DNA of 25,631 nt from DATAXS01 sp036266715. Its GTDB lineage: Bacteria; Patescibacteriota; Minisyncoccia; UBA6257; 2-01-FULL-56-20. The notes beneath the pieces were generated by a model, which was not told the DNA's origin, made no database searches, and worked only from the letters and a program-made list of their open reading frames with translations. The translations under genes and the position numbers were made by a program. Shown here in pieces: positions 7,779-14,609 of this stretch. Where the stretch lies: assembly GCA_036266715.1 (NCBI GenBank), contig DATAXS010000002.1, positions 1 to 25,631 on the forward strand, in the 5' to 3' direction. Within the stretch, counting starts at the first letter, position 1. Every line of letters starts with the position of its first letter.

Positions 7779-8756
7779 ATGATCCTGGACGACATTAAGA
7801 ACTATCCGAAGCAGTTTGCGTATGAGCCGAAGGTGGAGAACGAGGCGAAGCTCAAGAAAGCAAAGAAATTCATTGTGGCCGGCATGGGCGGGTCGCATTT
7901 GGCGGCGGATATCATAAAGACCTGGCACCCGGAACTGGACCTTATTACCTGGTCCAATTACGGCTTGCCGGCCCTCAAAGAAGCCGACCTCAAAGAACGG
8001 CTCATCATTTTGAGCTCGTATTCGGGCACCACGGAAGAAACGATAGATGCCTTTAACGCCGCGCGGGCCAAGCATCTCGCCGTGGCCGTCATCGCCTCGC
8101 GGGGGAAGCTCGTGAATCTTGCGGACAAGTTCAAGATCCCTTATGTGCAGATGCCGGACTTTCACCTCCAGCCGCGCATGGCGCTCGGCCTCAGCTTAAA
8201 GAGCATGCTCGCGTTGATGGGCGAAAAGACCTGGCTCGCAGAAGCGACGGAGCTTGCCACCTTGCTCCACCCCGGGCGGGAAGAGCACCGGTCACGCGAC
8301 CTCGCCAAGCGCCTGCACGGCTCGGTGCCGGTTATTTACGCCTCGGCCCGCAACACGGCCATCGCGCAGAACTGGAAGATAAAGTTCAACGAGACGGGCA
8401 AGATTCCCGCGTTTTGGAACGTGGTGCCGGAGCTGAACCACAACGAGATGACCGGATTTGATTCAAAAGGAAGGACGCCGCCGCTCTCGCGCCATTTCCA
8501 TTTTGTATTCCTGAAGGATGGCGGCGACGACCGGCGCATCATCAAGCGTATGAGCGTCCTGGAAAAACTTCTCAAAGACCGCGGGTTCAAGATTGAGGTC
8601 ATTTTGCTTCAGGGCAAGAACGAGCTCCATAAGATATTCAACGCGCTTTCGCTTGCCGACTGGACTGCGTACTTTACGGCCGGGCTCTACGCCGTGGAAC
8701 CGGAGCAGGTGCCGATGGTGGAGGAGTTCAAGGGGCTCATTGCACGCGGGGGTTGA
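7779..8756 (+). CDS. Bifunctional phosphoglucose/phosphomannose isomerase (SIS domains)
   Basis: A 325-residue SIS-fold isomerase of the archaeal/bacterial PGI/PMI type, interconverting fructose-6-phosphate with glucose-6-phosphate and mannose-6-phosphate. The first SIS domain shows GMGGSHLA (35-42) and the phosphate-binding SSYSGTTEET (79-88). The NETGKIPAFWNVVPELNHNE block (about 204-223) carries the catalytic Glu and His typical of the family. Length fits PGI/PMI rather than the ~550-residue classical PGI. It feeds glucose-6-phosphate to the neighbouring G6PDH-6PGDH fusion. Its 3' end overlaps the convergent hicA gene by 20 bases. Confidence 0.9.
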   Translation: MILDDIKNYPKQFAYEPKVENEAKLKKAKKFIVAGMGGSHLAADIIKTWHPELDLITWSNYGLPALKEADLKERLIILSSYSGTTEETIDAFNAARAKHLAVAVIASRGKLVNLADKFKIPYVQMPDFHLQPRMALGLSLKSMLALMGEKTWLAEATELATLLHPGREEHRSRDLAKRLHGSVPVIYASARNTAIAQNWKIKFNETGKIPAFWNVVPELNHNEMTGFDSKGRTPPLSRHFHFVFLKDGGDDRRIIKRMSVLEKLLKDRGFKIEVILLQGKNELHKIFNALSLADWTAYFTAGLYAVEPEQVPMVEEFKGLIARGG

Positions 8757-8946
8757 GATCGTCGGGGTGGGGGATATCAATTTCTTTAAATATTTCCCTT
8801 GCGGTAATTTCGTTCACTTCCATGTGTCTAGGTACGGATGCCCGTTTTCCATTTAGCACGTTCCAATAAATTGAATGCCGCCCGCCTTCGCGCAATAGAT
8901 AACAGCCGCATCTTTCGAGATGACGTACAATATCGCGCCGCTTCAC
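8737..8946 (-). CDS. hicA: HicA-type mRNA interferase toxin
   Basis: A 69-residue HicA family protein, a dsRBD-like ribonuclease toxin that cleaves mRNA. The conserved GGRHSIYW element (residues 21-28, catalytic His24) and the VPRHMEVNEITAREI segment match the family. It starts 6 bases after hicB, in the antitoxin-first order, opposite to the more common hicA-hicB. Its 3' end overlaps the convergent PGI/PMI gene by 20 bases, so transcription of each could affect the other. The catalytic histidine is present, so there is no sign of inactivation. Confidence 0.88.
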   Translation of the reverse strand: MKRRDIVRHLERCGCYLLREGGRHSIYWNVLNGKRASVPRHMEVNEITAREIFKEIDIPHPDDLNPRVQ

Positions 8947-8952
8947 AGGTCT

Positions 8953-9174
8953 TTACTTTCGCGATAATTGCTTTTTTCGGCGAACAAGCCTTCTGTCCTT
9001 TGACAGTAGGTCTGGATCCACTTCCAACATGAGTGAAAAAGCATCCGCGAGGTTCTCCTCCGCTTCCTGCATACTCCGTCCCTGCGTAACCACGCCAGGA
9101 AGCTCTTTGATCCAAGCCGCAATCCAACCATTCTCTGCTTGTTTATAAACCGCAGTATATGTGCGCCGTGCCAT
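8953..9174 (-). CDS. hicB: HicB-type antitoxin (short)
   Basis: A 73-residue HicB-family antitoxin with the partial RNase H-like fold: YTAVYKQAENGWIAAW, then ELPGVVTQGRSMQEAEENLADA, the family signature. The C-terminal DNA-binding (HTH or RHH) domain of longer HicB proteins is missing; only a short basic tail (RRLVRRKKQLSRK) follows. The frame is open further upstream, but the ATG at 9174 is chosen because a TATAAT box ends 6 bases before it and homology begins there. It is cotranscribed with hicA and should neutralise it by direct binding. Confidence 0.87.
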   Translation of the reverse strand: MARRTYTAVYKQAENGWIAAWIKELPGVVTQGRSMQEAEENLADAFSLMLEVDPDLLSKDRRLVRRKKQLSRK

Positions 9175-9209
9175 ATCGCCATTATATGGCAAGCCGACCT
9201 TGGCCGCAA
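9170..9209 (-). promoter_or_regulatory. hicBA promoter with overlapping inverted repeat
   Basis: Minus-strand TTGCGG (9209-9204), 17-base spacer, TATAAT (9186-9181), then 6 bases to the hicB ATG: predicted leaderless. A perfect 7-bp inverted repeat (GCCATAT at 9170-9176, ATATGGC at 9184-9190) spans the -10 box and the start codon, a likely operator. Confidence 0.6.
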
Positions 9210-9311
9210 AAATTTTTGTGTGCATGGCCGCATCATAGCACACGGGCATTAAATAATTCTTAAATAAAACTTGACACACCCTCAGTTTTACCCGAACCTC
9301 CCCGAACATCG

Positions 9312-9317
9312 TATACT
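9312..9317 (+). promoter_or_regulatory. -10 box TATACT, predicted leaderless start
   Basis: TATACT ends 6 bases before the ATG at 9324. A direct repeat CCCGAAC (9291-9297 and 9301-9307) sits in the -35 area. The TTGACA at 9271 is too far upstream to be its -35. Confidence 0.55.
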
Positions 9318-9323
9318 ATATAT

Positions 9324-9854
9324 ATGGCAAATGAAGGCCGCGGAGACCACGAGGAGCCGGGAAGCCACAACAACCGCAACAACCGCCGCATGGCGCGGGT
9401 GGTGGAGTGGGTCGTCATCGCGCTCGCGGTCATTCTCGCGGTCCTCGTAGTATTTTTCGTAAGGGAGTATCTCAACCTGCGCCGCGAGCAGATTTTGAAC
9501 GCGCGGGAAGCCTCAATTGACCACGTGCTGAAGGGTCACGGTCCGCTTACGGCAAGCGACGTGGACATCATCCAGCCATGGATGACGTTTGATTACTTGA
9601 ACCGTATTTTTGTTTTGCCCGCGGACTATCTCCAAACCGCGCTTCCCGTGACGGATACGCACTATCCACATCTTTCCATTACGAGCTATGCACGCGACAC
9701 AAACGAAGCAAGTGCCGCCGCGCTTACCAACGTCCAGACCGCCATCAAAAATTATTTTGCCCAAGAGGGGACCGGAAACAGTTCGAGTTCCGCCACCAGT
9801 CCGTCCAATGCGTCGCTGGGCTTCCCCACGGGCGCGGTGCAAGGCTCCATATGA
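9324..9854 (+). CDS. Single-anchor membrane protein of unknown function
   Basis: I do not recognise this 176-residue protein. Residues 1-26 are polar and charged (cytoplasmic), residues 27-47 form one transmembrane helix, and the rest should lie outside the membrane. The extracytoplasmic part has a compact-looking region (residues 48-150) followed by a Ser/Thr/Gly-rich tail (GNSSSSATSPSNAS). The start is set by the TATACT box 6 bases upstream. Its TGA overlaps the ATG of the DedA-like gene (ATGA), so the two are translationally coupled. Confidence 0.75.
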   Translation: MANEGRGDHEEPGSHNNRNNRRMARVVEWVVIALAVILAVLVVFFVREYLNLRREQILNAREASIDHVLKGHGPLTASDVDIIQPWMTFDYLNRIFVLPADYLQTALPVTDTHYPHLSITSYARDTNEASAAALTNVQTAIKNYFAQEGTGNSSSSATSPSNASLGFPTGAVQGSI

Positions 9855-10450
9855 CGGGAGTCACGGGTTCGCTCCTGTCATTCGTCCTGCTCTATAAATA
9901 CTGGGCACTTTTTGTGATCGTCTATCTCGGCGCGATAATCATCCCGTGGCCGGTGAACATCACGCTGCTCGCGATAGGGGCGTTTGCGAGCCAGAACTAT
10001 TTTAGCTTTTGGTTCTCGCTCACGGTTGCGGTCGTGGCAAACACGCTCGGCGACCTCACGGACTACGCCGTCACGCGCTATTTCGGCGAACGGGTCATCC
10101 ATTTGCTCCGGCTGAACAAGATACGTTTTTTTAACCACCTTCAGGCCGAACTGCGGAGCGATGCGGCCGTGACGGTCTTTATGACGCGCTTTGCGGGGTC
10201 GCTCAGTTCCATCACTAATTTTTTGGCGGGACTCGTTGCCGTGCCGCTCAAAACATTCTTTATCTACGACCTCATTGGGAATATTATTGAACCCTTCAGC
10301 GCGCTCTTTCTGGGATATCTTGTGGGTTCCTATTGGAACGACTTTTCCAATTTACTGAGTTTGATCGGCGCGATCGTCGCGGTCGTAGTATTACTCTTTA
10401 TCCTCCTCCGCATGTACCGGCGCATTATGAAGAAATACGAATTGGTGTAG
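9851..10450 (+). CDS. DedA/VTT-domain (SNARE-associated) membrane protein
   Basis: A 199-residue polytopic membrane protein of the DedA/VTT family, whose members include undecaprenyl-phosphate and lipid flippases/scramblases. The IIIPWPVNITLLAIGAFAS segment, the GDLTDYAVTRYFGER segment and the FMTRFAGSLSSITNFLAG segment correspond to the re-entrant and Arg-containing motifs of the family. About four to five hydrophobic segments are visible, ending with a long C-terminal helix and a basic tail. It overlaps the upstream gene by 4 bases. Given uppP nearby, a role in lipid-carrier recycling is possible but inferred. Confidence 0.82.
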   Translation: MTGVTGSLLSFVLLYKYWALFVIVYLGAIIIPWPVNITLLAIGAFASQNYFSFWFSLTVAVVANTLGDLTDYAVTRYFGERVIHLLRLNKIRFFNHLQAELRSDAAVTVFMTRFAGSLSSITNFLAGLVAVPLKTFFIYDLIGNIIEPFSALFLGYLVGSYWNDFSNLLSLIGAIVAVVVLLFILLRMYRRIMKKYELV

Positions 10451-10478
10451 GGCGCGAGTTTTTATCAAAAGGCGCTTT

Positions 10479-10487
10479 TGCTATAAT
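10479..10487 (+). promoter_or_regulatory. Extended -10 (TGC-TATAAT), predicted leaderless start
   Basis: TGCTATAAT: extended -10 element with TATAAT (10482-10487) ending 6 bases before the ATG at 10494. Confidence 0.65.
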
Positions 10488-10493
10488 AAAAAT

Positions 10494-10751
10494 ATGAAAA
10501 ATAAACGGCTTATTACCGCGCTCAGCATCCTGCTTGGTCTTGTGTGCGTCATGCTTGCGTTCGTCTATTGGACGACGCCGGCCGGCTTGTTGCCCTCGTT
10601 TTTCCCCGGTCACGATTCCACGCTCACCATCCACGTGAAGCACGGCATCGCGGCGTTTATTCTCGGCCTGGCATTCTTTGTGGTGGCATGGTTTGTGAGC
10701 GGGAAAAAGTCTGCGCACGACGCACCGCCGCGCGAAGACAAGCACCTCTAA
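10494..10751 (+). CDS. Small two-helix membrane protein
   Basis: An 85-residue protein with two hydrophobic helices (about residues 6-27 and 49-68) separated by a loop with TTPAGLLPSFFPGHDST, and a charged C-terminal tail. No family is recognised. It is supported by an extended -10 promoter with the window's typical 6-base spacing to the start, and by coding-like GC-rich codon use. No co-transcribed partner: the DedA-like gene ends 43 bases upstream and the next gene is on the opposite strand. Confidence 0.65.
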   Translation: MKNKRLITALSILLGLVCVMLAFVYWTTPAGLLPSFFPGHDSTLTIHVKHGIAAFILGLAFFVVAWFVSGKKSAHDAPPREDKHL

Positions 10752-10779
10752 CGACTGGCTAACAATCGGCGGGCGGCCG

Positions 10780-11655
10780 TTAGCGGATGATGAGCAGGCC
10801 GATTATTCCGATCGCCGCGCAGTATACGGCAAAGGGGATGAGCGTGTTCGTTTTAAAGTAGCGCACCAGGAATTTTGCGGAGAAATAGGCGGCGATGCCG
10901 GCGGCCACGGCGCCAAGCACGGCGTCTTGCAGTATTGCGCCGCCCGCGGCGAGGAGGCCGGGGAGCTCAAGGAGCGCTGCCGCGCCGATGATGGGCGTGG
11001 CAAGAAGGAAGGCAAAGCGGAGGGCATCTTCGTGCGAGAGGTCGGTCCAAAGACCGCCGGTCATAGTGGAACCGGTGCGGGAAATGCCGGGCAGGAGTGC
11101 AAGTATCTGCATAAAGCCGATCTTGGTCCCTTGCCACCAGGTGAGCTTGGCGAGTCGCGCATCCGCGCCTGCGCCCGCAGCATCCGTCGCGCCCGCCACC
11201 TCTTTGCGCCGCCGCCCCCGCCGCCGCAGGAACTCCGCGGCAAAAAGCAGAATACCGTTCAATATCAAAAAGAACGCCGCGGAGCGGGGAGACGTGAAAA
11301 TGGCCGTGACCTGGTCTTTGAGGACGAGGCCGACGATGCCTGCGGGGATGGTGCCAATCACAAGGAGCCATCCGAGCTTGGCATACGCGTCGTCCTCCCG
11401 CACTTCCCGCGCGACGAGCGAACGGAAAATGCCGCGGATAATGCGCATCCAGTCGTTCCAATATAAAAAGAAGAGCACGAGTGCCGTGGCAAAGTGCGTG
11501 GCGACGAGGAATTCAACGACGTTCGCGGCGTTCGCACTTATCTGCCAGCCAAAAAGGCCGGGGAGCAGGATGCTGTGGCCGAGCGACGAGATGGGAAAAA
11601 GTTCAGTGACGCCCTGGAGCAGGCCAAGGATGACGGCTTGGAACGGGGAAAGCAT
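10780..11655 (-). CDS. uppP: Undecaprenyl-diphosphatase
   Basis: Integral-membrane phosphatase that converts undecaprenyl diphosphate to undecaprenyl phosphate, recycling the lipid carrier for peptidoglycan synthesis. The two catalytic signatures are present: GVTELFPISSLGH (15-27) and PGISRTGS (189-196). At 291 residues with about eight hydrophobic segments it is full length. A basic then Ala/Gly-rich loop (about 144-166) is longer than usual. It starts 4 bases after the stop of the 40-residue ORF at 11660-11782, so the two share a transcript. It can confer bacitracin tolerance in other bacteria. Confidence 0.94.
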   Translation of the reverse strand: MLSPFQAVILGLLQGVTELFPISSLGHSILLPGLFGWQISANAANVVEFLVATHFATALVLFFLYWNDWMRIIRGIFRSLVAREVREDDAYAKLGWLLVIGTIPAGIVGLVLKDQVTAIFTSPRSAAFFLILNGILLFAAEFLRRRGRRRKEVAGATDAAGAGADARLAKLTWWQGTKIGFMQILALLPGISRTGSTMTGGLWTDLSHEDALRFAFLLATPIIGAAALLELPGLLAAGGAILQDAVLGAVAAGIAAYFSAKFLVRYFKTNTLIPFAVYCAAIGIIGLLIIR

Positions 11656-11659
11656 GTGG

Positions 11660-11782
11660 CTAGTGAAACCGAGTGTAGAGGTAAATGCCGCAAATCACGA
11701 TTGCGCCGGCGATCATGATGATAAGAAGAAGTTCAACCGGACTGAGCCCTTTGTGATTGGTGCCTTGATCGCCATCCTTCAT
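11660..11782 (-). CDS. 40-residue peptide with type IV prepilin-like signal
   Basis: A very small ORF. It encodes a polar 12-residue leader ending HKG, then LSPVELLLIIMIAGAIVI and a short tail ending in YTRFH. This fits the prepilin-peptidase pattern: Gly at -1 (residue 12), a hydrophobic residue at +1 and Glu at +5 (residue 17), followed by a single transmembrane helix (about 16-34). There is no globular head, so it would be a minimal pilin-like or simply a small membrane peptide. It is supported by a TATACT box ending 6 bases before the ATG and by its position 4 bases before uppP. The Pro at +3 is unusual for bacterial pilins. pilB and pilC lie at the far end of the window. Confidence 0.6.
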   Translation of the reverse strand: MKDGDQGTNHKGLSPVELLLIIMIAGAIVICGIYLYTRFH

Positions 11783-11788
11783 GCTCCA

Positions 11789-11797
11789 AGTATAGCA
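11789..11797 (-). promoter_or_regulatory. Extended -10 (TGC-TATACT), predicted leaderless start
   Basis: On the minus strand TGCTATACT (TATACT at 11794-11789) ends 6 bases before the ATG at 11782. The intervening bases include GGAG, so a Shine-Dalgarno reading would need an upstream transcription start. Confidence 0.6.
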
Positions 11798-11859
11798 TTC
11801 AGGCGCCATTCGGGTTACTATGGGAATACGCGTAAGATACCTTCTTAGACGCTCACTAT

Positions 11860-13137
11860 ATGCCTAACGAAACAACTTTTTACGGCCTCGGCATTGCGCC
11901 AAACATTCTTGCCATCCTTGACCGGCTGAGCTTTAAGACGCCCACGCCCATCCAGGAAAAATCCATCCCGTCGGCAATAGAAGGCAAGGACCTCATTGGC
12001 CTCGCGCAAACGGGCACAGGGAAAACGCTCGCGTTTGGCGTGCCGATGCTCCAGGCGGCGCTCGCGGGGAAGCGCGGGCTCGTCATCCTGCCCACGCGCG
12101 AACTCGCGCTCCAGGTGGAGGAGACGTTCCGCAAAATCGGCGCACCGCTCGGTCTGCGCACCGCGCTTTTGATAGGCGGCGCGCCTATGGGCCGGCAGGT
12201 GCAAGACCTCCGGCGGAATCCGATGATCGTCATCGGCACGCCGGGGCGCATCATAGACCATCTTGAACAAAAGACGGTATCCCTCACGCAGACGGCGGTG
12301 CTCGTGTTGGACGAAGCGGATCGGATGCTGGACATGGGCTTTGCGCCGCAGCTCAGGCGCATTCTTGTGACCGTGCCACGCGAACGGCAGACCATGCTCT
12401 TTTCAGCCACCATGCCGGAAACCATTGTCCATTTGGCGAATTCATACATGAAGCTCCCACTGCGCATTGAGATCGCGCCGCCAGGTACGACGATAGAAAA
12501 GATAACCCAAGAACTCTTTTTTATCCCAAAGGCGGACAAGCCGCGCCTGCTTGAAAAGGTTTTGTACGAATATCGCGGGTCAGTGCTTGTGTTCACACGC
12601 ACCAAGTTTGGCGCAAAGCGCATTGCAGCCGGCGTCCGCGCGCTCGGCCACACGGCGGCGGAACTCCACTCAAACCGGTCGCTCAACCAGCGGCGCGAGG
12701 CGTTGGACGGCTTCCGGAACGGGAAGTACCGCGTGCTCGTGGCAACGGACATCGCCGCCCGCGGCATTGATGTGAAGGGGATAGAGCTTGTGGTGAACTA
12801 CGATCTCCCCACGAACGCAGAGGACTACGTGCACCGCATCGGCCGCACCGGCCGCGCCGGTGCCGTCGGCCGCGCCATCTCTTTTGCCATGCCCGAAGAA
12901 AAGAACGACGTGCGTGACATAGAGCGCCTCATGCGCGCCGCGCTGCCGTCTTCCGCGCTTCCGGAGCTTCCCCCCGCGCGCTACATGCCGCGGGAGATGC
13001 AGGGGCCGGTGGGCACGGGTCCGCATGGGCCGAGTGCCTCGCGCGGCTACCCGCCTCGCCGCTATCCGCCACGGCCATCCGAATCAGGATTTCAGAACAG
13101 CAGGAGCCGCTTTCGACGCAGTGGGCCGCGGAGGTAG
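11860..13137 (+). CDS. DEAD-box ATP-dependent RNA helicase
   Basis: A 425-residue DEAD-box RNA helicase of the RhlE/DeaD class, acting in RNA remodelling, ribosome assembly or mRNA decay. Motifs in order: Q motif TPTPIQ (27-32), Walker A AQTGTGKT (49-56), PTREL (Ia, 78-82), DEAD (151-154), SAT (182-184), the ARGIDV motif V and HRIGRTGRAG motif VI (~325-334). The C-terminal ~55 residues are rich in Pro, Arg, Gly and Ser, a typical RNA-binding tail. Promoter elements are not clear (a TAAGAT lies about 20 bases upstream). It is divergent from the small ORF/uppP pair. Confidence 0.94.
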   Translation: MPNETTFYGLGIAPNILAILDRLSFKTPTPIQEKSIPSAIEGKDLIGLAQTGTGKTLAFGVPMLQAALAGKRGLVILPTRELALQVEETFRKIGAPLGLRTALLIGGAPMGRQVQDLRRNPMIVIGTPGRIIDHLEQKTVSLTQTAVLVLDEADRMLDMGFAPQLRRILVTVPRERQTMLFSATMPETIVHLANSYMKLPLRIEIAPPGTTIEKITQELFFIPKADKPRLLEKVLYEYRGSVLVFTRTKFGAKRIAAGVRALGHTAAELHSNRSLNQRREALDGFRNGKYRVLVATDIAARGIDVKGIELVVNYDLPTNAEDYVHRIGRTGRAGAVGRAISFAMPEEKNDVRDIERLMRAALPSSALPELPPARYMPREMQGPVGTGPHGPSASRGYPPRRYPPRPSESGFQNSRSRFRRSGPRR

Positions 13138-14337
13138 TTATTGATACTGTATATAGCTCGGCTCCGGGCTCAAACTCAGCACTTCCGCAGGCGTCATCAG
13201 ATGGCTGCCTGCCACACGGATGTCGTTCTTGTAGAATAATTTGAAGCCGGTGAACTGCACGGGTTCGCTTGCGATGAAATCCTCATACGTGCTCACTTTC
13301 TGCGCCGGCGGTCCAAAGCCGTCCATGTCCATCACGATCTGCACCTGCGGCAGGGGCGCGATCTCTTTGTAGTTCGTCACCATGTCTTGCGTGAAGCGGT
13401 GTACCACAAGGATTTTAGGCGGCAGATTATATTGCTTTACGATGCCCGCCAGAAACTGCGCGGCAAAGTTGATGTCCGTGGCATCAAGCGTGCCGATCAC
13501 GGTGCCGGGCCGTTCGCCGTCGTGCATGGCGAACTCCGGGTCAAGGGAAAGTTCCACGTTCGGCAGCTGCAAATATTGCGCAAGCAGCGGCACTTCCGTT
13601 TCCACATTGCTCAATCCCACTTGTATGTCCAAAAAGACGAGTCCGTTTATCTGGTTTGCCATGGAGATGGCCTGGTCCACCTGGCTCGCGGGCATGCGGA
13701 GCCGGTATTTGCCGTCCGTCCCGGCCGTTGCCTGCGCCGCGACCGCAATGTAGTCCAGGGCCGGGATCACGTGCGTCGTGGGGTCTGCCGCTTGCCACAT
13801 GGCGGTCGTGGACGCCAGCATGGCGAGCACCTGGTCCGGCGGATATTCGCCGAGAATGCCCATCTGCGTGGAATAGAAGTTGCCGTAGTACGCCACGATG
13901 CGGTTGAAGGGGAGCAGGGCGCCCGCGTCCGGGTACGGCGCGGTCGCGACGGGCCAGCCGTTCGCGGCGGTGGAGGTCGTGACGACCGACTTGCGGATGA
14001 CGCTCGTAATGCCCGTGCTCGCGTTCGTGATGCTGGAAGTGACGACGGCCGTTTTTGTGATAATGGGGAGGTTCGCGATCTGGAGCATTTTTGCATTATA
14101 GGCCGCAGTATTGAGCGGCGGGAGCGGGGTGGGCGACGCAGTGCCGGAAGGGTCGCCGGTTTTCCCAGGGTCGGTGCCGCCCGCGCCATTTCGGGTGCTC
14201 GTCGCGCCGCCTTCGGAGACCACGAACACGCGCGGGTTGTAATTGGCCATAATGAGCGCCGTCGCGGCGCACACAATCACGATGCACAGGGTGAGAATAA
14301 GCGCAGGGCGCGCCCGGCGGGGCTTTTGGGGTTCCAT
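13138..14337 (-). CDS. Membrane-anchored extracytoplasmic protein, possible TIM-barrel fold
   Basis: A 399-residue protein. A basic cytoplasmic stub (residues 1-11) precedes a transmembrane anchor (12-31), then a Ser/Thr/Pro/Gly-rich linker (about 38-75). From about residue 145 on there is a globular domain beginning with RIVAYYGNFYSTQMGILGEYP, with strand-like segments ending in acidic residues: FLDIQVG, VELSLDPEFAM and IVMDMDGFG. That pattern resembles a glycoside-hydrolase-like TIM barrel, but I cannot name a family. The start is fixed by GAGGGG just before the ATG. It ends directly beside the helicase gene (convergent). Confidence 0.78.
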   Translation of the reverse strand: MEPQKPRRARPALILTLCIVIVCAATALIMANYNPRVFVVSEGGATSTRNGAGGTDPGKTGDPSGTASPTPLPPLNTAAYNAKMLQIANLPIITKTAVVTSSITNASTGITSVIRKSVVTTSTAANGWPVATAPYPDAGALLPFNRIVAYYGNFYSTQMGILGEYPPDQVLAMLASTTAMWQAADPTTHVIPALDYIAVAAQATAGTDGKYRLRMPASQVDQAISMANQINGLVFLDIQVGLSNVETEVPLLAQYLQLPNVELSLDPEFAMHDGERPGTVIGTLDATDINFAAQFLAGIVKQYNLPPKILVVHRFTQDMVTNYKEIAPLPQVQIVMDMDGFGPPAQKVSTYEDFIASEPVQFTGFKLFYKNDIRVAGSHLMTPAEVLSLSPEPSYIQYQ

Positions 14338-14417
14338 ATCCCCTCTATATTAAACGAAAAATGGGAAAAAGTATTGTGCGATTTTTATTACCGCGCCGCT
14401 TTGAACGATCTCCAAAC

Positions 14418-14443
14418 AAAAAGACCCGTTGCCGGGTCTTTTT
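14418..14443 (-). terminator. Rho-independent terminator (bidirectional form)
   Basis: 11-bp stem (14418-14428 with 14433-14443) with a 4-base loop; the stem is flanked by A- and T-runs so it could work on both strands. On the minus strand it closes the predicted small RNA. Confidence 0.85.
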
Positions 14444-14456
14444 GGTCGATCTTCAT

Positions 14457-14485
14457 CGGCGCTGTGGTTCTGACCTGATAGTCAA
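14457..14485 (+). repeat. Inverted repeat arm 1 (small RNA side)
   Basis: Matches the reverse complement of 14573-14599: CGGCGC, TGG (with a GT insertion in this arm), one mismatch, then a perfect 17 bases (TCTGACCTGATAGTCAA). It forms the 5' portion of the predicted small RNA. Confidence 0.8.
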
Positions 14486-14492
14486 TAGGGGT

Positions 14493-14522
14493 ATTGTACC
14501 ATGAGAATATTTTTTTCGTCAA
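14493..14522 (-). promoter_or_regulatory. Minus-strand promoter TTGACG-18-TACAAT
   Basis: TTGACG (14522-14517), 18-base AT-rich spacer, TACAAT (14498-14493). One of the best -35/-10 pairs in the window, located in a non-coding gap. Confidence 0.7.
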
Positions 14523-14541
14523 GCACCCCTTCCGGGGGCGG

Positions 14542-14609
14542 TGGAGGTACGGGGAGTCGAACCCCGCGGACCTTGACTATCAGGTCAGATCCAGCGCCGC
14601 GCTACCCCC
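14542..14609 (-). tRNA. tRNA-Ile(GAT)-like element with irregular cloverleaf
   Basis: The minus strand has a canonical T arm (CGGGG-TTCGACT-CCCCG) flanked by a pairing acceptor (GGGGGTA with TACCTCC, one G-U) and an A discriminator; CCA is not encoded. The anticodon loop reads CTGATA between TGAC and GTCA, as in tRNA-Ile(GAT), but has 6 rather than 7 bases. No normal D arm can be drawn, and only 36 bases separate acceptor and T stem where about 41 are expected. The acceptor helix can extend to 12 bp (14603-14614 with 14538-14549). It may be a degenerate tRNA, a divergent tRNA or a tRNA-like RNA. Confidence 0.5.
14573..14599 (-). repeat. Inverted repeat arm 2 (within tRNA-like element)
   Basis: Second arm of the inverted repeat with 14457-14485, covering the D-region and anticodon arm of the tRNA-like element. 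Confidence 0.8.

Larger units (their letters stand above)
14417..14486 (-). ncRNA. Predicted ~70-nt small RNA, antisense to the tRNA-like element
   Basis: A well-formed minus-strand promoter (14493-14522) predicts a start at A14486; a strong terminator hairpin ends it near 14417. No ORF of note lies between. From its second base the RNA carries TTGACTATCAGGTCAGA, then CC and AGCGCCG, which is the complement of the D/anticodon region of the tRNA-like element at 14542-14609 (17 bases perfect; 26 matches in all with one mismatch and a 2-base bulge). Existence is predicted from signals only. Confidence 0.55.

Noticed and set aside
9271..9276. TTGACA as -35 of the gene at 9324
   Set aside because: It lies 35 bases from the TATACT box, and no -10-like hexamer occurs at 16-18 bases from it.
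10758..10784. Inverted repeat GCTAAC/GTTAGC between convergent genes as a terminator
   Set aside because: Only 6 bp with a 15-base loop and no T-tract; too weak to call, though it overlaps the uppP stop.
10895..11848. 317-codon open frame opposite uppP
   Set aside because: Arg/Ser/Pro-rich shadow of the uppP coding strand with no motifs; uppP on the minus strand has both catalytic signatures.
14542..14609. tmRNA reading of the tRNA-like element
   Set aside because: The ends (GGGG start, CTGGATCTGAC, CTCCACC end) recall tmRNA termini, but there are only about 70 bases and no room for a tag-coding region or pseudoknots.
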